Position numbers and translations under genes: made by a program
DNA from: Branchiostoma floridae
Taxonomy: Eukaryota; Chordata; Leptocardii; Amphioxiformes; Branchiostomatidae
Assembly: GCF_000003815.2 (NCBI RefSeq)
Contig: NC_049991.1
Span: 10,974,715 to 11,038,714, forward strand
Length of the DNA: 64,000 nt
Direction of reading: 5' to 3'
The notes under the pieces: model-generated
Database searches by the model: none
The model's input: the letters and a program-made list of their open reading frames with translations, nothing else
Told to the model about the DNA's origin: nothing
Part shown: positions 9,224 through 20,970 of the stretch, piece by piece
Layout of the letters: each line of letters starts with the position of its first letter
How positions within the stretch are numbered: the first letter of the stretch is position 1

Positions 9224-11057
9224 AATTTAGATACTAGTATTCGGGATCGAAGTCCTTTGGCACTGCAAAATTTGTTCCTCATTCGTTTTGATAAACCGAC
9301 TATAGTAAACGGTCCGAAAGAACTGCTCATTATCACCCCCAGATACTATTCCCTGCTAGATACACTAGAGGCTATAACGTCAATATATATTTTCGAATCA
9401 ATACAAGACCTTTACCCGTACCAGCTTGAAATGTAAGTGTGCCTTTTGTCTTCATTATTCATGTCCTCCATACCCTAACCACATTATTCATGCCCTCCAT
9501 ACCCTAATCACTGCAATTGTTGAAATAAAAATTTACTTAAGTTTTACCCTGGGCTAAGTAGCTGAACGCCGTGTTACAGCTGCTAATGACTTGCCCGGCC
9601 CGGGCATTCCAATATACGCTGGCAAAATAACCCACAGAGCCGACTTATCCTAGCTTTCTAGTGAAAACTCGAAATCAAAACAGATGTAACAAGAGTTCGT
9701 AGACCTCAGGCCTGCATGAAATGTATTGGGTTTCTGTAGACCTATTGTGTATTTTTGCCTTTTTGTCTGTGGTACGTGGTTGGAAAAATGAGCTTTTTAC
9801 CCTGTTGGTTGTGCACCATGCAAAAGTCTGAAATTCCATTTTCTGAATTTGTAAGTTTGGACATGGATGAACATTACTTATTTTGGATTTCTTAAGTATG
9901 TAACCAACCACAGTACCTTGAAGTTGTTGAGACGCAACCTTTTTTTGTCTCAGATGGCCCATGTACATGTAGTTACTCTGTCACATGATATATTCAGTAC
10001 TAATATCTTCCTATTTCAATGTACTGACCTAATGCAGCTGCTAATCTCCTTGGTTTGTGTTCTTCCAATGATATTCATTAAAGATTTATTTCTGGGGTGT
10101 TATTCACTTGACATCGGAAGGTTACTTGCATAATTTGACCAATGATACTTTTATAGTAGTTCCATAGACATTAGACAATATGAATAGTGCTAGCCCCCAT
10201 GATGCAGCAGCAACAGTTAGTCCCCAGGGTGGTATGATATTTTCATTCAATCCATCCAACCCAAATCTAAATCTCCTGTAGTATCTAAGCCAAATTTAAC
10301 AGCATAATTTACTATGAAAAATGTCCTTGTCAATCCCATTTATAGATGGCAAGCTGCTGGCAATGGAAGCTTTGAAAACTTCAGAAGCTGTTGTAGTCAG
10401 AGCAAACACCCAGCAAACATCCCCCCAAACCAATGAGCAGTTGCTTAGAAGGGGAATTTCATCATATATTTGCCGCGACAAAATGCAACAAACGATACTG
10501 AACTTAAAACAGAACCAAGCTAAGCCTCCACCACTTAACCCTGCCAGTACTATAGATTAAGCAGGCCCAAAAACCAAGCGAATATGACTAGCCCAAAACT
10601 ACAAATTACCTGTATACAGTATGGAATTGGAAATGGCATTACCAAAGAAACAAAAAGAAACACAGGACAAATCATACACATACCCTTCTCTTATGCCCAC
10701 GCTCTATACAGTTCTCCTCCACATTAGAAAATTGCATCTTCTTCTGTTTAAGTTCAAGTTCAACCATGATTGCCAACAGGGTAAAGGAACTTGTACCAGA
10801 ACTTTAAACTCAGTACTATACAGCTCTAGAAACACCACAAAGAGTAATAAGCAAACTCCAATTATACCTGACCAACAGATATATCATCTGGTACACTCCC
10901 GTCATCTGGCAAACTGTCAGTGCCACTAAGTAACCTGATACATTGAAGGTGGCCCAGGCCAGATGATGGTTCTACACCCAACCATAATCTGTTTTTAAAA
11001 CCAAGCAGATATTGGGAGGATGCCCCAACCACACAAAAACAGGATCAACCTATACAG
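9224..11057. other. Spacer between H4 and H2B-2
   Basis: No gene is recognised. It contains a 29-bp direct duplication (CATTATTCATG-Y-CCTCC at 9453 and 9482). The rest is AT-rich unique-looking sequence. Confidence 0.5.
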
Positions 11058-11665
11058 TATCAAGTTCAAGCACTAGGAGGCCCAAAATCAAACCTGACCA
11101 CCAGGAAACCACAAACAACTCACGTACCAAATAGCAACACAATGGTACCTTGCGTTCCGGAGATACAGCGCACGCCCCGTGCCCGCACAAAAGGTTACCT
11201 AAAATGTCAAGTTCAAGCACCAAGGGCGCCAAAATCAAAATTGAGCATTATTCAGCCACCGCCGACACATGTGCCAAATATCATCGCGCCCGCATCAACC
11301 GTTCAGAAGATATAACTCCGGAAACACCCCTCCCGGACACAAAATTCGACCTGCCGCGTCAAGTTCAAACGCGACAAGGCCCAAAGTCAATCCTAGGCAA
11401 CAGGCAACAACTTCCCACCCATGCACCAAAAATCGTCGCAATGGCGCGTATCTTTCCGGACACACAGCGCCAAAAGTGCCCCAAAAACACCAAAAATGCC
11501 ACCTGCAATGTCAAGTTCAAGCGCCAGGAGGCCCAAAATCAAACCTGAGTGTCAGGCCACCACCCCCAACCCACGTACCAAAAATCGCCGTGCTCGCACC
11601 ATCCGTTCTCGAGATACAGCGCCCTAAATCCCCAGCTTCCAAATTTTCCCACGCCCGTGAAAACC
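11058..11665 (+). repeat. Diverged tandem repeat, period about 150 bp, four units
   Basis: Units begin with TCAAGTTCAA near 11060, 11206, 11358 and 11510. Each then carries GCCCAAAATCAA-like, CACGTACCAAAAAT-like and GAGATACAGCGCC-like blocks in order. Spacing is about 146-154 bp and the units are diverged. Overlapping ORFs in several frames follow from the repeat. Confidence 0.75.
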
Positions 11666-11803
11666 ATACCTGCATACATGCAGGTAATAATTGTAGTATG
11701 TCACATGTCATCATTTCAACTAAGTGAAGAATGGGTTCAACTAATGCCGATTTATGTGCTGCAGTGTTAGGATACGATATAGATCTTTTTGGGAGATGTG
11801 GGT

Positions 11804-11819
11804 GGCCCTGAAAAGGGCC
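11804..11819 (-). terminator. Histone 3' stem-loop of interrupted H2B
   Basis: Canonical GGCCCTTTTCAGGGCC on the minus strand, 30 bp past the H2B stop. The downstream element (AAAAAGATC) is weaker than in the other genes. Confidence 0.93.
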
Positions 11820-11848
11820 GGGGTGTACTGGTCGGGCGGTCAGACAGT

Positions 11849-12209
11849 TTACTTGGAGCTGGTGTACTTGGTGACGGCCTTGGTGCCCTCGCTGACGGCG
11901 TGCTTGGCCAACTCGCCAGGCAGCAGCAGGCGCACGGCGGTCTGGATCTCCCGGCTGCTGATGGTGGAGCGCTTGTTGTAGTGAGCCAGGCGGGAGGCCT
12001 CGGCGGCGATGCGCTCGAAGATGTCGTTGACGAAGGAATTCATGATACCCATGGCTTTGCTGGAGACACCGGTGTCGGGGTGCACCTGCTTGAGCACCTT
12101 GTAAATGTAGACACCGAAGGTCTCCCTCCTCTTTCTCCTCCTCTTGCCCTTGGCTCCGGCGGGCCTGGCCTTACCGGCCTTCTTGGCAGCTTTTCCTCCT
12201 CCTTTGGGC
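11849..12209 (-). pseudogene. H2B: H2B main coding part, 3' of the insertion
   Basis: Intact reading frame from [16 protein letters not shown] to TKYTSSK and TAA. The first 21 bases (12189-12209) are one copy of the target duplication. Confidence 0.95.
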
Positions 12210-12505
12210 CCGTTTTTAATGGGGGTATAACAAAATCAAAAAAGAAAGAAAACTAGACAAGAGAGACAAGACGTTTTTTCACTGTTTTCATTTTTTTTTT
12301 TTTTTACATCATTTCAAAGAACATACAAGAGAAGAAGGAAAGAATAAGGGATGTGTCAAGCTACCCACAACAGGTTACTTGTCCGCCGAGCTCCCACCAA
12401 CCCACTCCTGCCAACTTGACACATCCAAATAAAAAAAGACATACGAAACGTACAAGACAGACAGTTCATACCAGACTGATACGACTACAGGGGGGAAGCA
12501 GGGGA
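12210..12505 (-). other. LINE 3' UTR
   Basis: Non-coding segment after ORF2 with an A-rich internal tract (minus strand, about 12291-12304). It ends CCCATTAAAAACGG at the target junction. Confidence 0.7.
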
Positions 12506-15500
12506 TTAAAAGCGTAGTCGCAGTTTTCCCCCGTCGACCCTCGCCCACTGCACTGAGCACCACAGAGACATAAACGTTGTTTCGTTCAGACGTACAAAGT
12601 CAAGCTTTATTCTTGAGCGGAGGCACTCCTTGATGTATGGGACCATCTCGACATGAGTCGAAAAGGTCTTGTCAAAGAGTGCTTCACAACGTGAGGACCA
12701 TATGCGTTTCCTCGCGACGGCCAGGGTGTAGGTGATAGCATCTATCTTGCATTTTTTCCATGAGGGTGGCAGGATGCCATAGATAACCATCTGTTTATTT
12801 ATTCGGAAGTCTGACATGACCCACCTCCTGAGAAAACCCTCCACCCAAGTCCATGTTAGCAGTACTTCGCTGCAGTACCACATGGCGTGCTCTACAGTTT
12901 CGTGGCCTTCACAATTCTGCCTTGGACAAGTTCCCGAGCGAATGTAACCCCAGTTCGAACAGAGCAGGGCATTCGTTTTGAGGGCGTGGTGTGCAACCAG
13001 CCATGCAGTGTCCTTCAGTCTGTTCTCCAGGAGTGGGTGTTGAACAGATTGGAAGGTTAATGGCCAGGGAACAGAACGCTTGTTAAGACAGACGCTTGGA
13101 ATGTGAGCATCCTTCTTTAGAAGGCTGTCGTATAGAGACCGCGTAGTGCACCCGGGGTCCCACTTTTTAGAGGGGGATGCATCTACGAGTTCAGATACCA
13201 GGGACTGTAGAGCTTTGTAGTGGGGAGGGGCATTCGGGGAGTGGGGCATGTTATTGGACCATGTTGACGGGTCGAAACGTCTAATGAAAATACCGAGCCA
13301 GTACCTGGCGAGCTGCACCCAAGTTAAGTCTTCCTGGGACATGATGTCCGAGAAAGGCCGACTGTACAGACATTTGGCCTTCTTTGCTATGTCGATTAGG
13401 CCCCAGCCGCCCTTCTCAGGAGGAAGGTAGATGGTATTTCGGCTGATCATCTCACGCTTTTTGTCCCAGAAAAAGGCGAACAGTGCGGTATTGATTTCCT
13501 TCATGACCGAATCAGGAGGGGTGAACACCGACGCCAGGTACCACAGTTTGGCGGTGGCTAGAGAGTTTGCCACTGTCACTTTGCCTGTAAAGGAGAGGGA
13601 TCTGGCTCCCCATCCTTGTAAGGTTTCAACAAATTTGCGTTTACCTTCCTTCTAGTTGGTTAGGGGCATGTCAGTGTTGCCAAAGACCCCACCAAGCAGA
13701 CGGATGGACCCAGATGTCCATTTTATTTGTACAGGGGTGTCTGGTCTATTTCTCCATTTCCCCAGCCATAACCCCTCACATTTGTCTAGGTTCAACATTG
13801 AGCCTGAGCCTCTGTTGTACAGCCCGACAAGGTCAAACAGCCTGACGATAGAGTCGTCTGATGTCAGGAAGGCAGAGTTATCATCTGCATACAGAGACAT
13901 TTTGGCTTCGTAGCCGCCTGGGAGTTTTACTCCATGCACCTCAGAGTCTTTGCGGACTGTCGCCGCAAACGGCTCAAGAGAGATTGCATACAACAGTGGC
14001 GAAAGTGGGCATCCCTGCCGCACTCCCCTTGTTAGGGCGAAGGGAGACGACAGGGAGCCATTCACCAAAACGGAACTGGAGATGTCGTTGTAAAGTATTG
14101 AAACCCACTTCCGAAAGGAAGGTCCAAATCCCATTCGTGCGAGAGTCTGTTGTAGAAAGGAGATGTTGACACGGTCAAAGGCTTTTGCTTGATCAAGGGA
14201 GACAATAGCACATTCGATGTTATTGTTATTTGCGTAAACAACTATGTCTCGTGTGAGTCGGAGGTTGCACTGGATCGACCTTCCTGGTACACCACAGGTT
14301 TGGTCCGGGTGCAACACCGACGCTATTACAGACTGAAGGCGGTTATTAAGAACTTTAGTCAAAATTTTGTAGTCGGTGTTTAGGAGGGAGATTGGTCTCC
14401 TGTTCTTGGGGTCCAATTCGTCTCCCTTCTTTGGCAAGTGTCAAAACTCCAAACTTCTGGCTGGAGGAAAGTTCTCCAGCATCAAGAGCTTCTTGAAACA
14501 CCTTCAGGAGGTCGTCGGCAATCAGATGCCAGAAGGTCGTGTAGAACTCTTTGGGTAGACCATCACTGCCCGGGCATTTGTTATTTTGCATGCTGCGGAC
14601 TGAGTTTAACATTTCGTCGGTTGAGAGAGGGGCCTCCAATGCTTGGGCCTCCTCTGGGGTCAATGTGTTTTCAAGGTTGTCACAAAGCTGGTCAGAGGCA
14701 ACCGGGTCCACTGGTTCCTCAGCAAACAGCTCTGCGTAGAATTCGTAGAAAACATTTGCGATTTCGTCATCCTCATGGACAACTTGTCCCATTGAGTCTC
14801 GTATGGCACAGATCCTTTTCTTCTTGCCGTTGGAAGCGGCCTGCTTTAGAAAGAAGGACGTGCACTTTTCCCCCTCCTCAAACTGTTTGATTCGGGACCT
14901 GACGATGGCGCCCTGAGCTTCAGAGGTTGCCAACTCTTGACAGTGCGTCTTTCGTGGCCTTATATTGTCTCAGGACATCAGGTGAGACCGCACCAGCATT
15001 AAGCTGGTTGGTCAGATCCCCTAAAGTGTTGTTCAGTTGGTAACGAGCTTCTCTTTTGTCTTTGGCTATCTTACATGAGTGCTTAATAAACAAGGAGCGG
15101 GTTCGGTCTTTGACGTCATCCCACCAAGATCTCAGGGAAGGGTAACCCAACTTCAAAGTCTGCCAGTCCTTGTAGGACGCAGTGAAGTCCGACTGGACTT
15201 CTTTGTTCTTTATAGGATGGAAACATTGCACTTCCACATGGAAGACTTCTTTTTAGCTGTTGGAAGCACATCGATTCCCACACAATCGTGGTCTGTGAAG
15301 TATGCAGGCCGGAAAAAATGGTCAGAGACGGGCAGATTGTTGGATGAGTAAAGTCTATCCAGTCGGCATGCTACAGCGTTATCAGGTTGACGCCACGTAT
15401 ATACGCGCCCATCCGGATTCAGCTGCCTCCACGAGTCGTGTAGGTTGTGACTAGCACAGAGGTTCTTTAGAATTTTCGAACCTCCAGAACTACGACTTGG

Positions 15501-16013
15501 ATTCCCCCCTCTTTTATCTAGGCTGGGAGACTCAATGCAGTTGAAATCCCCACAAAGGACCGTGGACTCAGAGTTGGATAAGAAATTGCCTAGACCACGG
15601 AAAAATGTGGATCGTTCAGCTGCATCATTCGGTGCGTATACGTTGCACACTCGAAGAGAGCGCGTGCCGTCAGCCAGGACTGCGGAAACTACGCGACCCT
15701 CATCATCGCAGAATTTCTTAGTTATTTTCAAGTCAAGGGATGGGGAAAGCAGGATGCCTACACCTCTAGAGTTGGGCGTACCAAGGCTCCATAGGGCCTG
15801 CCCTCCCCATTCCTTTTCCCACTTAGTAGTTTCATCCACATGTGTAATGTGACTCTCTTGCAGGCAAACAATATCAAATTTGTGTTGTCTGCAAAAGTCG
15901 TATACCTGTTTGCGTTTGTTGGGATTGCGCATCCCACAAACGTTTAAGGTTGCTATAACCACCATCGTTAACATAAAGAAGGCATTGAGCCTATGCATAT
16001 TTTGGGGCATCAT
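12506..16013 (-). pseudogene. LINE ORF2, endonuclease-reverse transcriptase, broken
   Basis: Read in pieces. 16013-15210: APE endonuclease with LNVCGMRN, CLQESH, CGDFN and FTDHDCV motifs. 15237-14920 and 14933-14355: linker and the start of the RT region (NNKCPGSDGLPKEFY). 14437-13652: RT with RPISLLNTDYKIL, the motif A aspartate in SLDQAKAFDRV, GVRQGCPLSP and the catalytic SLYADD. 13579-12506: C-terminal domain with a Cys/His cluster (CPRQNCEGHETVEHAMWYC). Junctions near 15225, 14925 and 14400 are frameshifts, and a TAG at 13652-13654 interrupts one frame. Domain order and motifs are complete, so only these four lesions disable it. Known role: nicks the target and reverse transcribes element RNA. 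Confidence 0.88.
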
Positions 16014-16711
16014 TATAGAGATTCTCCAGATGACGTGAACTCGTCGATGGCTAGCTCTCCTGATAAGGGAAGGTCGTAACCGGGACTATGAGGGCCCTTC
16101 GTTACTGTCGACGGCTCACTCTTTCTTTTTGGGCTGACTTCTTCGTCGGAAGGCGCAGGCCTTTTAGAGGTCTGCTGGTCGACTTCCATCGCGTCAGATG
16201 ACGGGTCTCCAGTATGTGGGGCCTTCTTCTTGGCCACCATATTTTTGACTGGTGTTTGAGGCTCTTCGACCTCGTTGTTCTGTTTGCGGCCATTTTTGGC
16301 CTTGCCCTTGCGCTTCTTGCGTTTCTTGTTGCGAGGATGGGTTGTTTCTTGCTCCCCGTTTGGTTCAATGCGCTCCGCAGAGCTCGGAGATGGTTGGGTT
16401 GCTTCAAGAAGCAGCTCCCTTTCTAGCTCCCTTTCTTTCTCCGTCAGTTCGTCAGAGGAAGCAAATTCCTCGGCGGAATCATCTTCCCCGCTCTCCTCCG
16501 ACCCGGAGTCGCTGGAGTCAGTCTCGTTTGTTTGCTCACTCTGACTCTTACCACTGGAGACAGTCTCGTTTACTTGAGACTGCTCACTCTGACCAGGGGT
16601 CTTAGCACTGGCCACGGTTGCCTCAGCAGCCGGACCGCTGGTCCACTTATTGTCAGGCAGCAGTTTGTTGGCATATGAAGTAGGGCACCGACGTGCGGTG
16701 TGTCCCTCCTT
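16013..16711 (-). pseudogene. LINE ORF1, N-terminally truncated (zinc knuckle protein)
   Basis: About 230 codons remain. They start at the last part of a CCHC zinc knuckle (GKEGHTARRC), then a long Ser/Glu/Asp-rich acidic stretch (SDSGSEESGEDDSAEEF), then a basic Lys/Arg block (NKKRKKRKGKAKNGRK), and end SSGESL. An ORF1 protein of this kind binds element RNA. The stop TAA overlaps the ORF2 start as TAATG at 16011-16015, suggesting termination-reinitiation. The longer open frame reaching 16867 is a chance read through the H2B promoter and is not the element's own N-terminus. Confidence 0.75.
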
Positions 16712-16714
16712 GCC

Positions 16715-16740
16715 GCTTTTCCTCCTCCTTTGGGCGGCAT
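16715..16740 (-). pseudogene. H2B: H2B start codon fragment 5' of the insertion
   Basis: ATGCCGCCCAAAGG and following bases encode MPPKGGGK, then the LINE begins. The 21 bases at 16715-16735 are the second copy of the target duplication. Confidence 0.93.
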
Positions 16741-16830
16741 GTTCTCTACTAATATCTCTGGATAGGATGTGAAGTGTTGACTGCACGGGGCACAGCTTAT
16801 TTATACTCAATCTTATGCAAATTTTTGGAT
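16741..16830 (-). promoter_or_regulatory. H2B promoter with octamer and TATA
   Basis: On the minus strand, ATTTGCAT (16815-16822) is a perfect H2B-type octamer. TATAAATAAGC (16795-16805) follows ten bases downstream, about 55 bp before the ATG. The octamer recruits POU factors to H2B promoters in vertebrates; conservation here suggests the same control. Confidence 0.8.
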
Positions 16831-16867
16831 CACAGTGTTTTGGCATTACGGACGTGGTAGGAAGCAA

Positions 16868-17450
16868 GACGGTGCAACGTAATTAGTAGTTGGTCAACCG
16901 TCAAGCCTCAGAACTATATGTAAATTGCATGTAAATTTTGCCTCACAACAAACGGTGTTTGGAAGGTGAAAACATCGGCCGACTAAAAAATAAGAAGTAA
17001 ATACGTTGTTCACCTGCATATATTTTGATGATGAGCCCATAATATAGCGTTCTCTGCAAACTAAGAAGAAAAAGATACATGTAGAATAGTTCTTCGGTTA
17101 GGTGGGAGTCTCGGCGCTCGCTTTAGTTAAAACCGCTCCTCATTCCATTTGGTCAGCATACAGACATAGTTAGTTTGTGTGGTCTGTCCAGAGCTATGTA
17201 TGTACTTTGGAAAAAATGCAAGAAACTAGCTGTGTTTATCGTTTGAAACAGATAGCATCCGACAAAATAACCGAGTCTGTACCCCACCTATTGATTTTAA
17301 TGGTTCACCTGGATAGGCATTGGTCCCACTATTGGACCCTGCTGAGATATACGCTTTACTGAAGTTTACAGAGTTTATTTACAGAACTAGAAACACAAGA
17401 ACTTATCGGGATTTCTCATAAAGCATGCAGTGGCAAAACGTGGACAACAT
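16868..17450. other. Spacer between H2B-2 and H3
   Basis: No gene or repeat is recognised. Confidence 0.5.
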
Positions 17451-17488
17451 AGTTCTTTCAGAGGATGTGGGTGGCCCTGAAAAGGGCC
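17450..17488 (-). terminator. Histone 3' stem-loop of H3
   Basis: GGCCCTTTTCAGGGCC on the minus strand at 17473-17488, with TGAAAGAACT just downstream as candidate U7-pairing element. Confidence 0.95.
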
Positions 17489-17514
17489 GGGGTCACTAGG
17501 GTCGGGCTAGGCGT

Positions 17515-18160
<646 letters not shown>

Positions 18161-18685
18161 ACTTTAGCAATTTAGCTGCAGTACTTTCTACGACCGGTAG
18201 GACACTTTTAATCGGTCAAGCTATCACCTTTCTCCATAGTGCTTTCTCCCACTACGGGTGGCTGCAGTCCCTGTAACGGTCGACAAGCGTCACTTTCCGC
18301 ATTTGATATGTCCTAACATGAAGTACTTGACTTCGAACTTCATCGACATTTCTTACTGTCTTTTTGTTCACACATCGACCAAAAGTTAATTAAGGGTTAA
18401 TGACCCGCCCCGAGTTGTATATGGTGTCATAACGCCTGGTCTACGGATCGTTCAACTTGGGGTGTGTGCAAACAATTTTATGTTCAATTTTCAGTTTAAA
18501 TTGGACATTGATTGAAATAGATTTTATTGTTTTACATATTGTAAGTAATCTAATGTTGTTCAAAGATGGTAAACATTTTCTTTAAACAATGAAAAGCGCA
18601 CTAACGATGTTAATAGAGGAAGCCACCCCCCTACCATGCCTGTACTGGTATTCTAATAACTGTTACTGATAGATGGTCATAGATA

Positions 18686-18715
18686 AGTGTGCAGTTATTC
18701 TAATAACTGCACACT
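18686..18715. repeat. Perfect hairpin, 14-bp arms
   Basis: AGTGTGCAGTTATT, CT, AATAACTGCACACT. The core TATTCTAATAACTG is also found directly upstream at about 18649. Confidence 0.85.
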
Positions 18716-19117
18716 AGTGACGTTACGGCCTGATAACCCATAGGAAATGGGGGCCTCTGATTGGCCAACTCCATCTGGCTGTATGATAAAAACATGCAAT
18801 GCATAGTGGAAAAGAATATTCCCATTGCTACTGTATAAACTACAGCACAACGACATCTCTTATGAATTTAGATTTCACTTTGGAAACACATCTCAAAACT
18901 TAAGTTTTTGCGAAGAACATGTGGAATGCATACATGAATGAATGAATAGCTTCATTGTACATATATGCCCATTGAGTTGTCATAAAGAAACGATTACAAC
19001 AAATGTTAAAGAAATATTAACAAACGTATTGGTATGAGCATGGCAATCTAGTAACTACTAGTTCTTTCTTTCGTTATGATAGAAATGCTTTTGACAGAAC
19101 TCAACCAGAATTATTTG

Positions 19118-19162
19118 GTTGTGCCAAGGACGTTATATCTGATATAACGTCCTTGGTTGTGT
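19118..19162. mobile_element. 31-bp palindromic insertion with 7-bp direct repeats, copy C
   Basis: CAAGGACGTTATATC, T, GATATAACGTCCTTG forms a perfect palindrome (19125-19155). It is flanked by GTTGTGC on the left and GTTGTGT on the right, a 6 of 7 direct repeat. Ends and the TATC/GATA core parallel copies A and B. Confidence 0.6.
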
Positions 19163-20970
19163 ATAAAACGCACAGGGAAGGGAGTATGAAAATACGCTAT
19201 GTAACGTTAGATGTCTATTTTAAAGCGAGGGGAATTTACGTTCCATGACGTCCAAAGGAAAATTTCTGTCACTATCGTATCGACACTAACATTACAGTCT
19301 TCTGCACAAGTTTATCTTGTAACGTTATATGTAATTTGTTGGCAATGTATAAACTTTCATGTAATGTGTTGACTACCAAACATCACATTCAGCAATGCTG
19401 CCTTGAGGCAGCCCTTTGCAAATAGAAATATCAATGCATTTCATCCTCTACATTTTCTAGAAACTATCAACGTTAGTAACGTTACATATCTATGCACATC
19501 CCTTTTCCTATTCGTTTGAAGTTTCCTATTCGTTTGAAGTTTCGGTATCAAATTCCGTGTTCGTGACGTTATATTCTAATCTGCTGACTTTCAAGAACTT
19601 CGATGATGTTACATCCACCCAGATATTTGTACTTTGGTTCTGCGCAACCTTTCCCTGTAAACACACAAATAATGCAACGCCATGAATTACTAGACCCACC
19701 TACCCACCTAATGCGACCGGGAGAATGTAAAACTGATGACGTATTTACATGTGCCTCACCTATCACTAACGTTACACGAAACAGTTACTGCCCTGCGGGC
19801 TTGTAGCCGACAGACCACCTGTACATATCCCCCAGGGCCCAACGGCACCGTGAGAACATCACAGAGGTATTTAGGACTGAAAATTACTTGCGTGACCAGT
19901 CGACAAACAACAAAGAACGGTTGCAAAGCGAGAAAAAAAAATTGAATCTATGGGTCAATATGGTTTCCAAACAAATCTAATATATTATTGAGGGAATTCA
20001 AACTTCCAAAGTGGTTTGCAACTGATGGGAATGAATGCCAATGCCACGATTCTGACCAAAGTCTCCCAACAAACAGAAAGACAAGTCACGATACGAACAC
20101 AATTAAGAGTTACGTTACAATACGTACATCGATTAAAAACATCGAAACACAAACGTATAACACGTTACACGTTACAGAGGATTGACAACGGATTACGTTT
20201 CATATCTGTTTAGCAAGAAAAACCTTCCGGTGATCGTGAAGTTCTGAGCTTCATCACTTTAATAGATGTAACGTTAACGTTACTTGCAGACTTTATTACA
20301 GTTTCAAGTATTTACTTCCACTCAAGTCACTGATTAGACAGTGATAATTTGATGATGATTGTCAGTATAAATAGACTCTCCGTGACGATAGCCGGTAACG
20401 TTACTCATGATTGTGCAGGAAGCACTGAGTCAGTGCCCCACCTGTGTACCTGGCACTGCCCTCCAAGGTGTACGGAAGGCTATGAAGGGAGGATATTGAA
20501 CACTGAGCGGCTAGAATTTTGTACTTTTAAAAATGTTAGAAAGTTTTTCGTACCCTTATTGATACGTAATATTTTTACTAATCTGAAAATTAATTACAAG
20601 TTTATATTCTTCAATGGATTTTCCGATACTTCACGATGTTCATTTGCAAAAAGAAGTAGACCCTGAAACTCCATAAGCCCCTCCAAAGCTTGAGTGTTTG
20701 CCTTCGATAGTTGTTTGACCAATCACAACACCGATTTTGGTCACGTGGTCAGTGTTTTCAAAAATTCTGCTTTAGGGTGATCATGGTCGGTGTTGGCTGC
20801 CTGCCGCTTCCTGTACAACTTGCCATGTTCACGGCGCAGTAGAACAATCTTCTTGGATTTCCCAGTTTAAGTGTAACTTTTTGTATCGATTGGAGAAAGT
20901 TCGGGTCGCTGTGAGCACATTTCTAGCAGCGTAGCAGCTACTGAGTACGAGTTCCAAGTGGTCCAATTTT

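Larger units (their letters stand above)
12210..16714 (-). mobile_element. Tx1/L1-type LINE, 5' truncated, inserted in H2B
   Basis: A 4,505-bp non-LTR retrotransposon in the same orientation as H2B. It begins inside ORF1 at a zinc knuckle (GKEGHTARRC). It then encodes an APE-type endonuclease and a reverse transcriptase with YADD, and ends with a 3' UTR of about 300 bp and a terminal TTAAAAACGG, without a long poly(A). Perfect 21-bp direct repeats (12189-12209, 16715-16735; each starts GCTTTTCC and ends TTTGGGC on the plus strand) mark target-primed insertion. Phrases such as LNTDYKILTKVLNNRL and CGDFNCIESPSLDKRGG are typical of the Tx1/L1 group. ORF2 carries three frameshifts and one in-frame stop. 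Tx1 elements are often target-specific, but nothing here shows specificity for H2B. Confidence 0.93.
11849..16740 (-). pseudogene. H2B: Histone H2B interrupted by a LINE
   Basis: The gene lies in two pieces. The first five coding bases (ATGCC) are at 16736-16740, followed by a 21-bp stretch at 16715-16735 that is duplicated at 12189-12209; the remaining coding sequence runs from 12209 down to the stop at 11849. Without the insertion it would be 366 nt, 121 residues, with a fully canonical H2B sequence ([14 protein letters not shown]..., [28 protein letters not shown]). Neither half has a frameshift or stop. Promoter (octamer and TATA) and 3' stem-loop are intact. The insertion is a minus-strand LINE of 4,505 bp. 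Reading from the H2B ATG into the LINE is not in frame with LINE ORF1. As assembled the allele cannot encode H2B. Confidence 0.93.
18161..20970. other. Spacer between the histone cluster and sidekick
   Basis: No gene is recognised. It holds a hairpin (18686-18715), a palindromic insertion (19118-19162) and repeated TAACGTTA palindromes between 19200 and 20405. Confidence 0.5.

Noticed and set aside
11150-11770. Overlapping plus-strand ORFs between H4 and H2B-2
   Set aside because: They follow the 150-bp tandem repeat in three frames; composition and lack of domains argue against coding.
16013-16867. 284-codon minus-strand ORF as a single protein
   Set aside because: Its first 50 or so codons come from the H2B promoter and leader, and its remainder is LINE ORF1; the join is the insertion border, not a gene.
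19124-19170. Promoter TATA box after the palindrome (GTATAAAACG)
   Set aside because: No start codon, exon or gene follows in the next kilobase.
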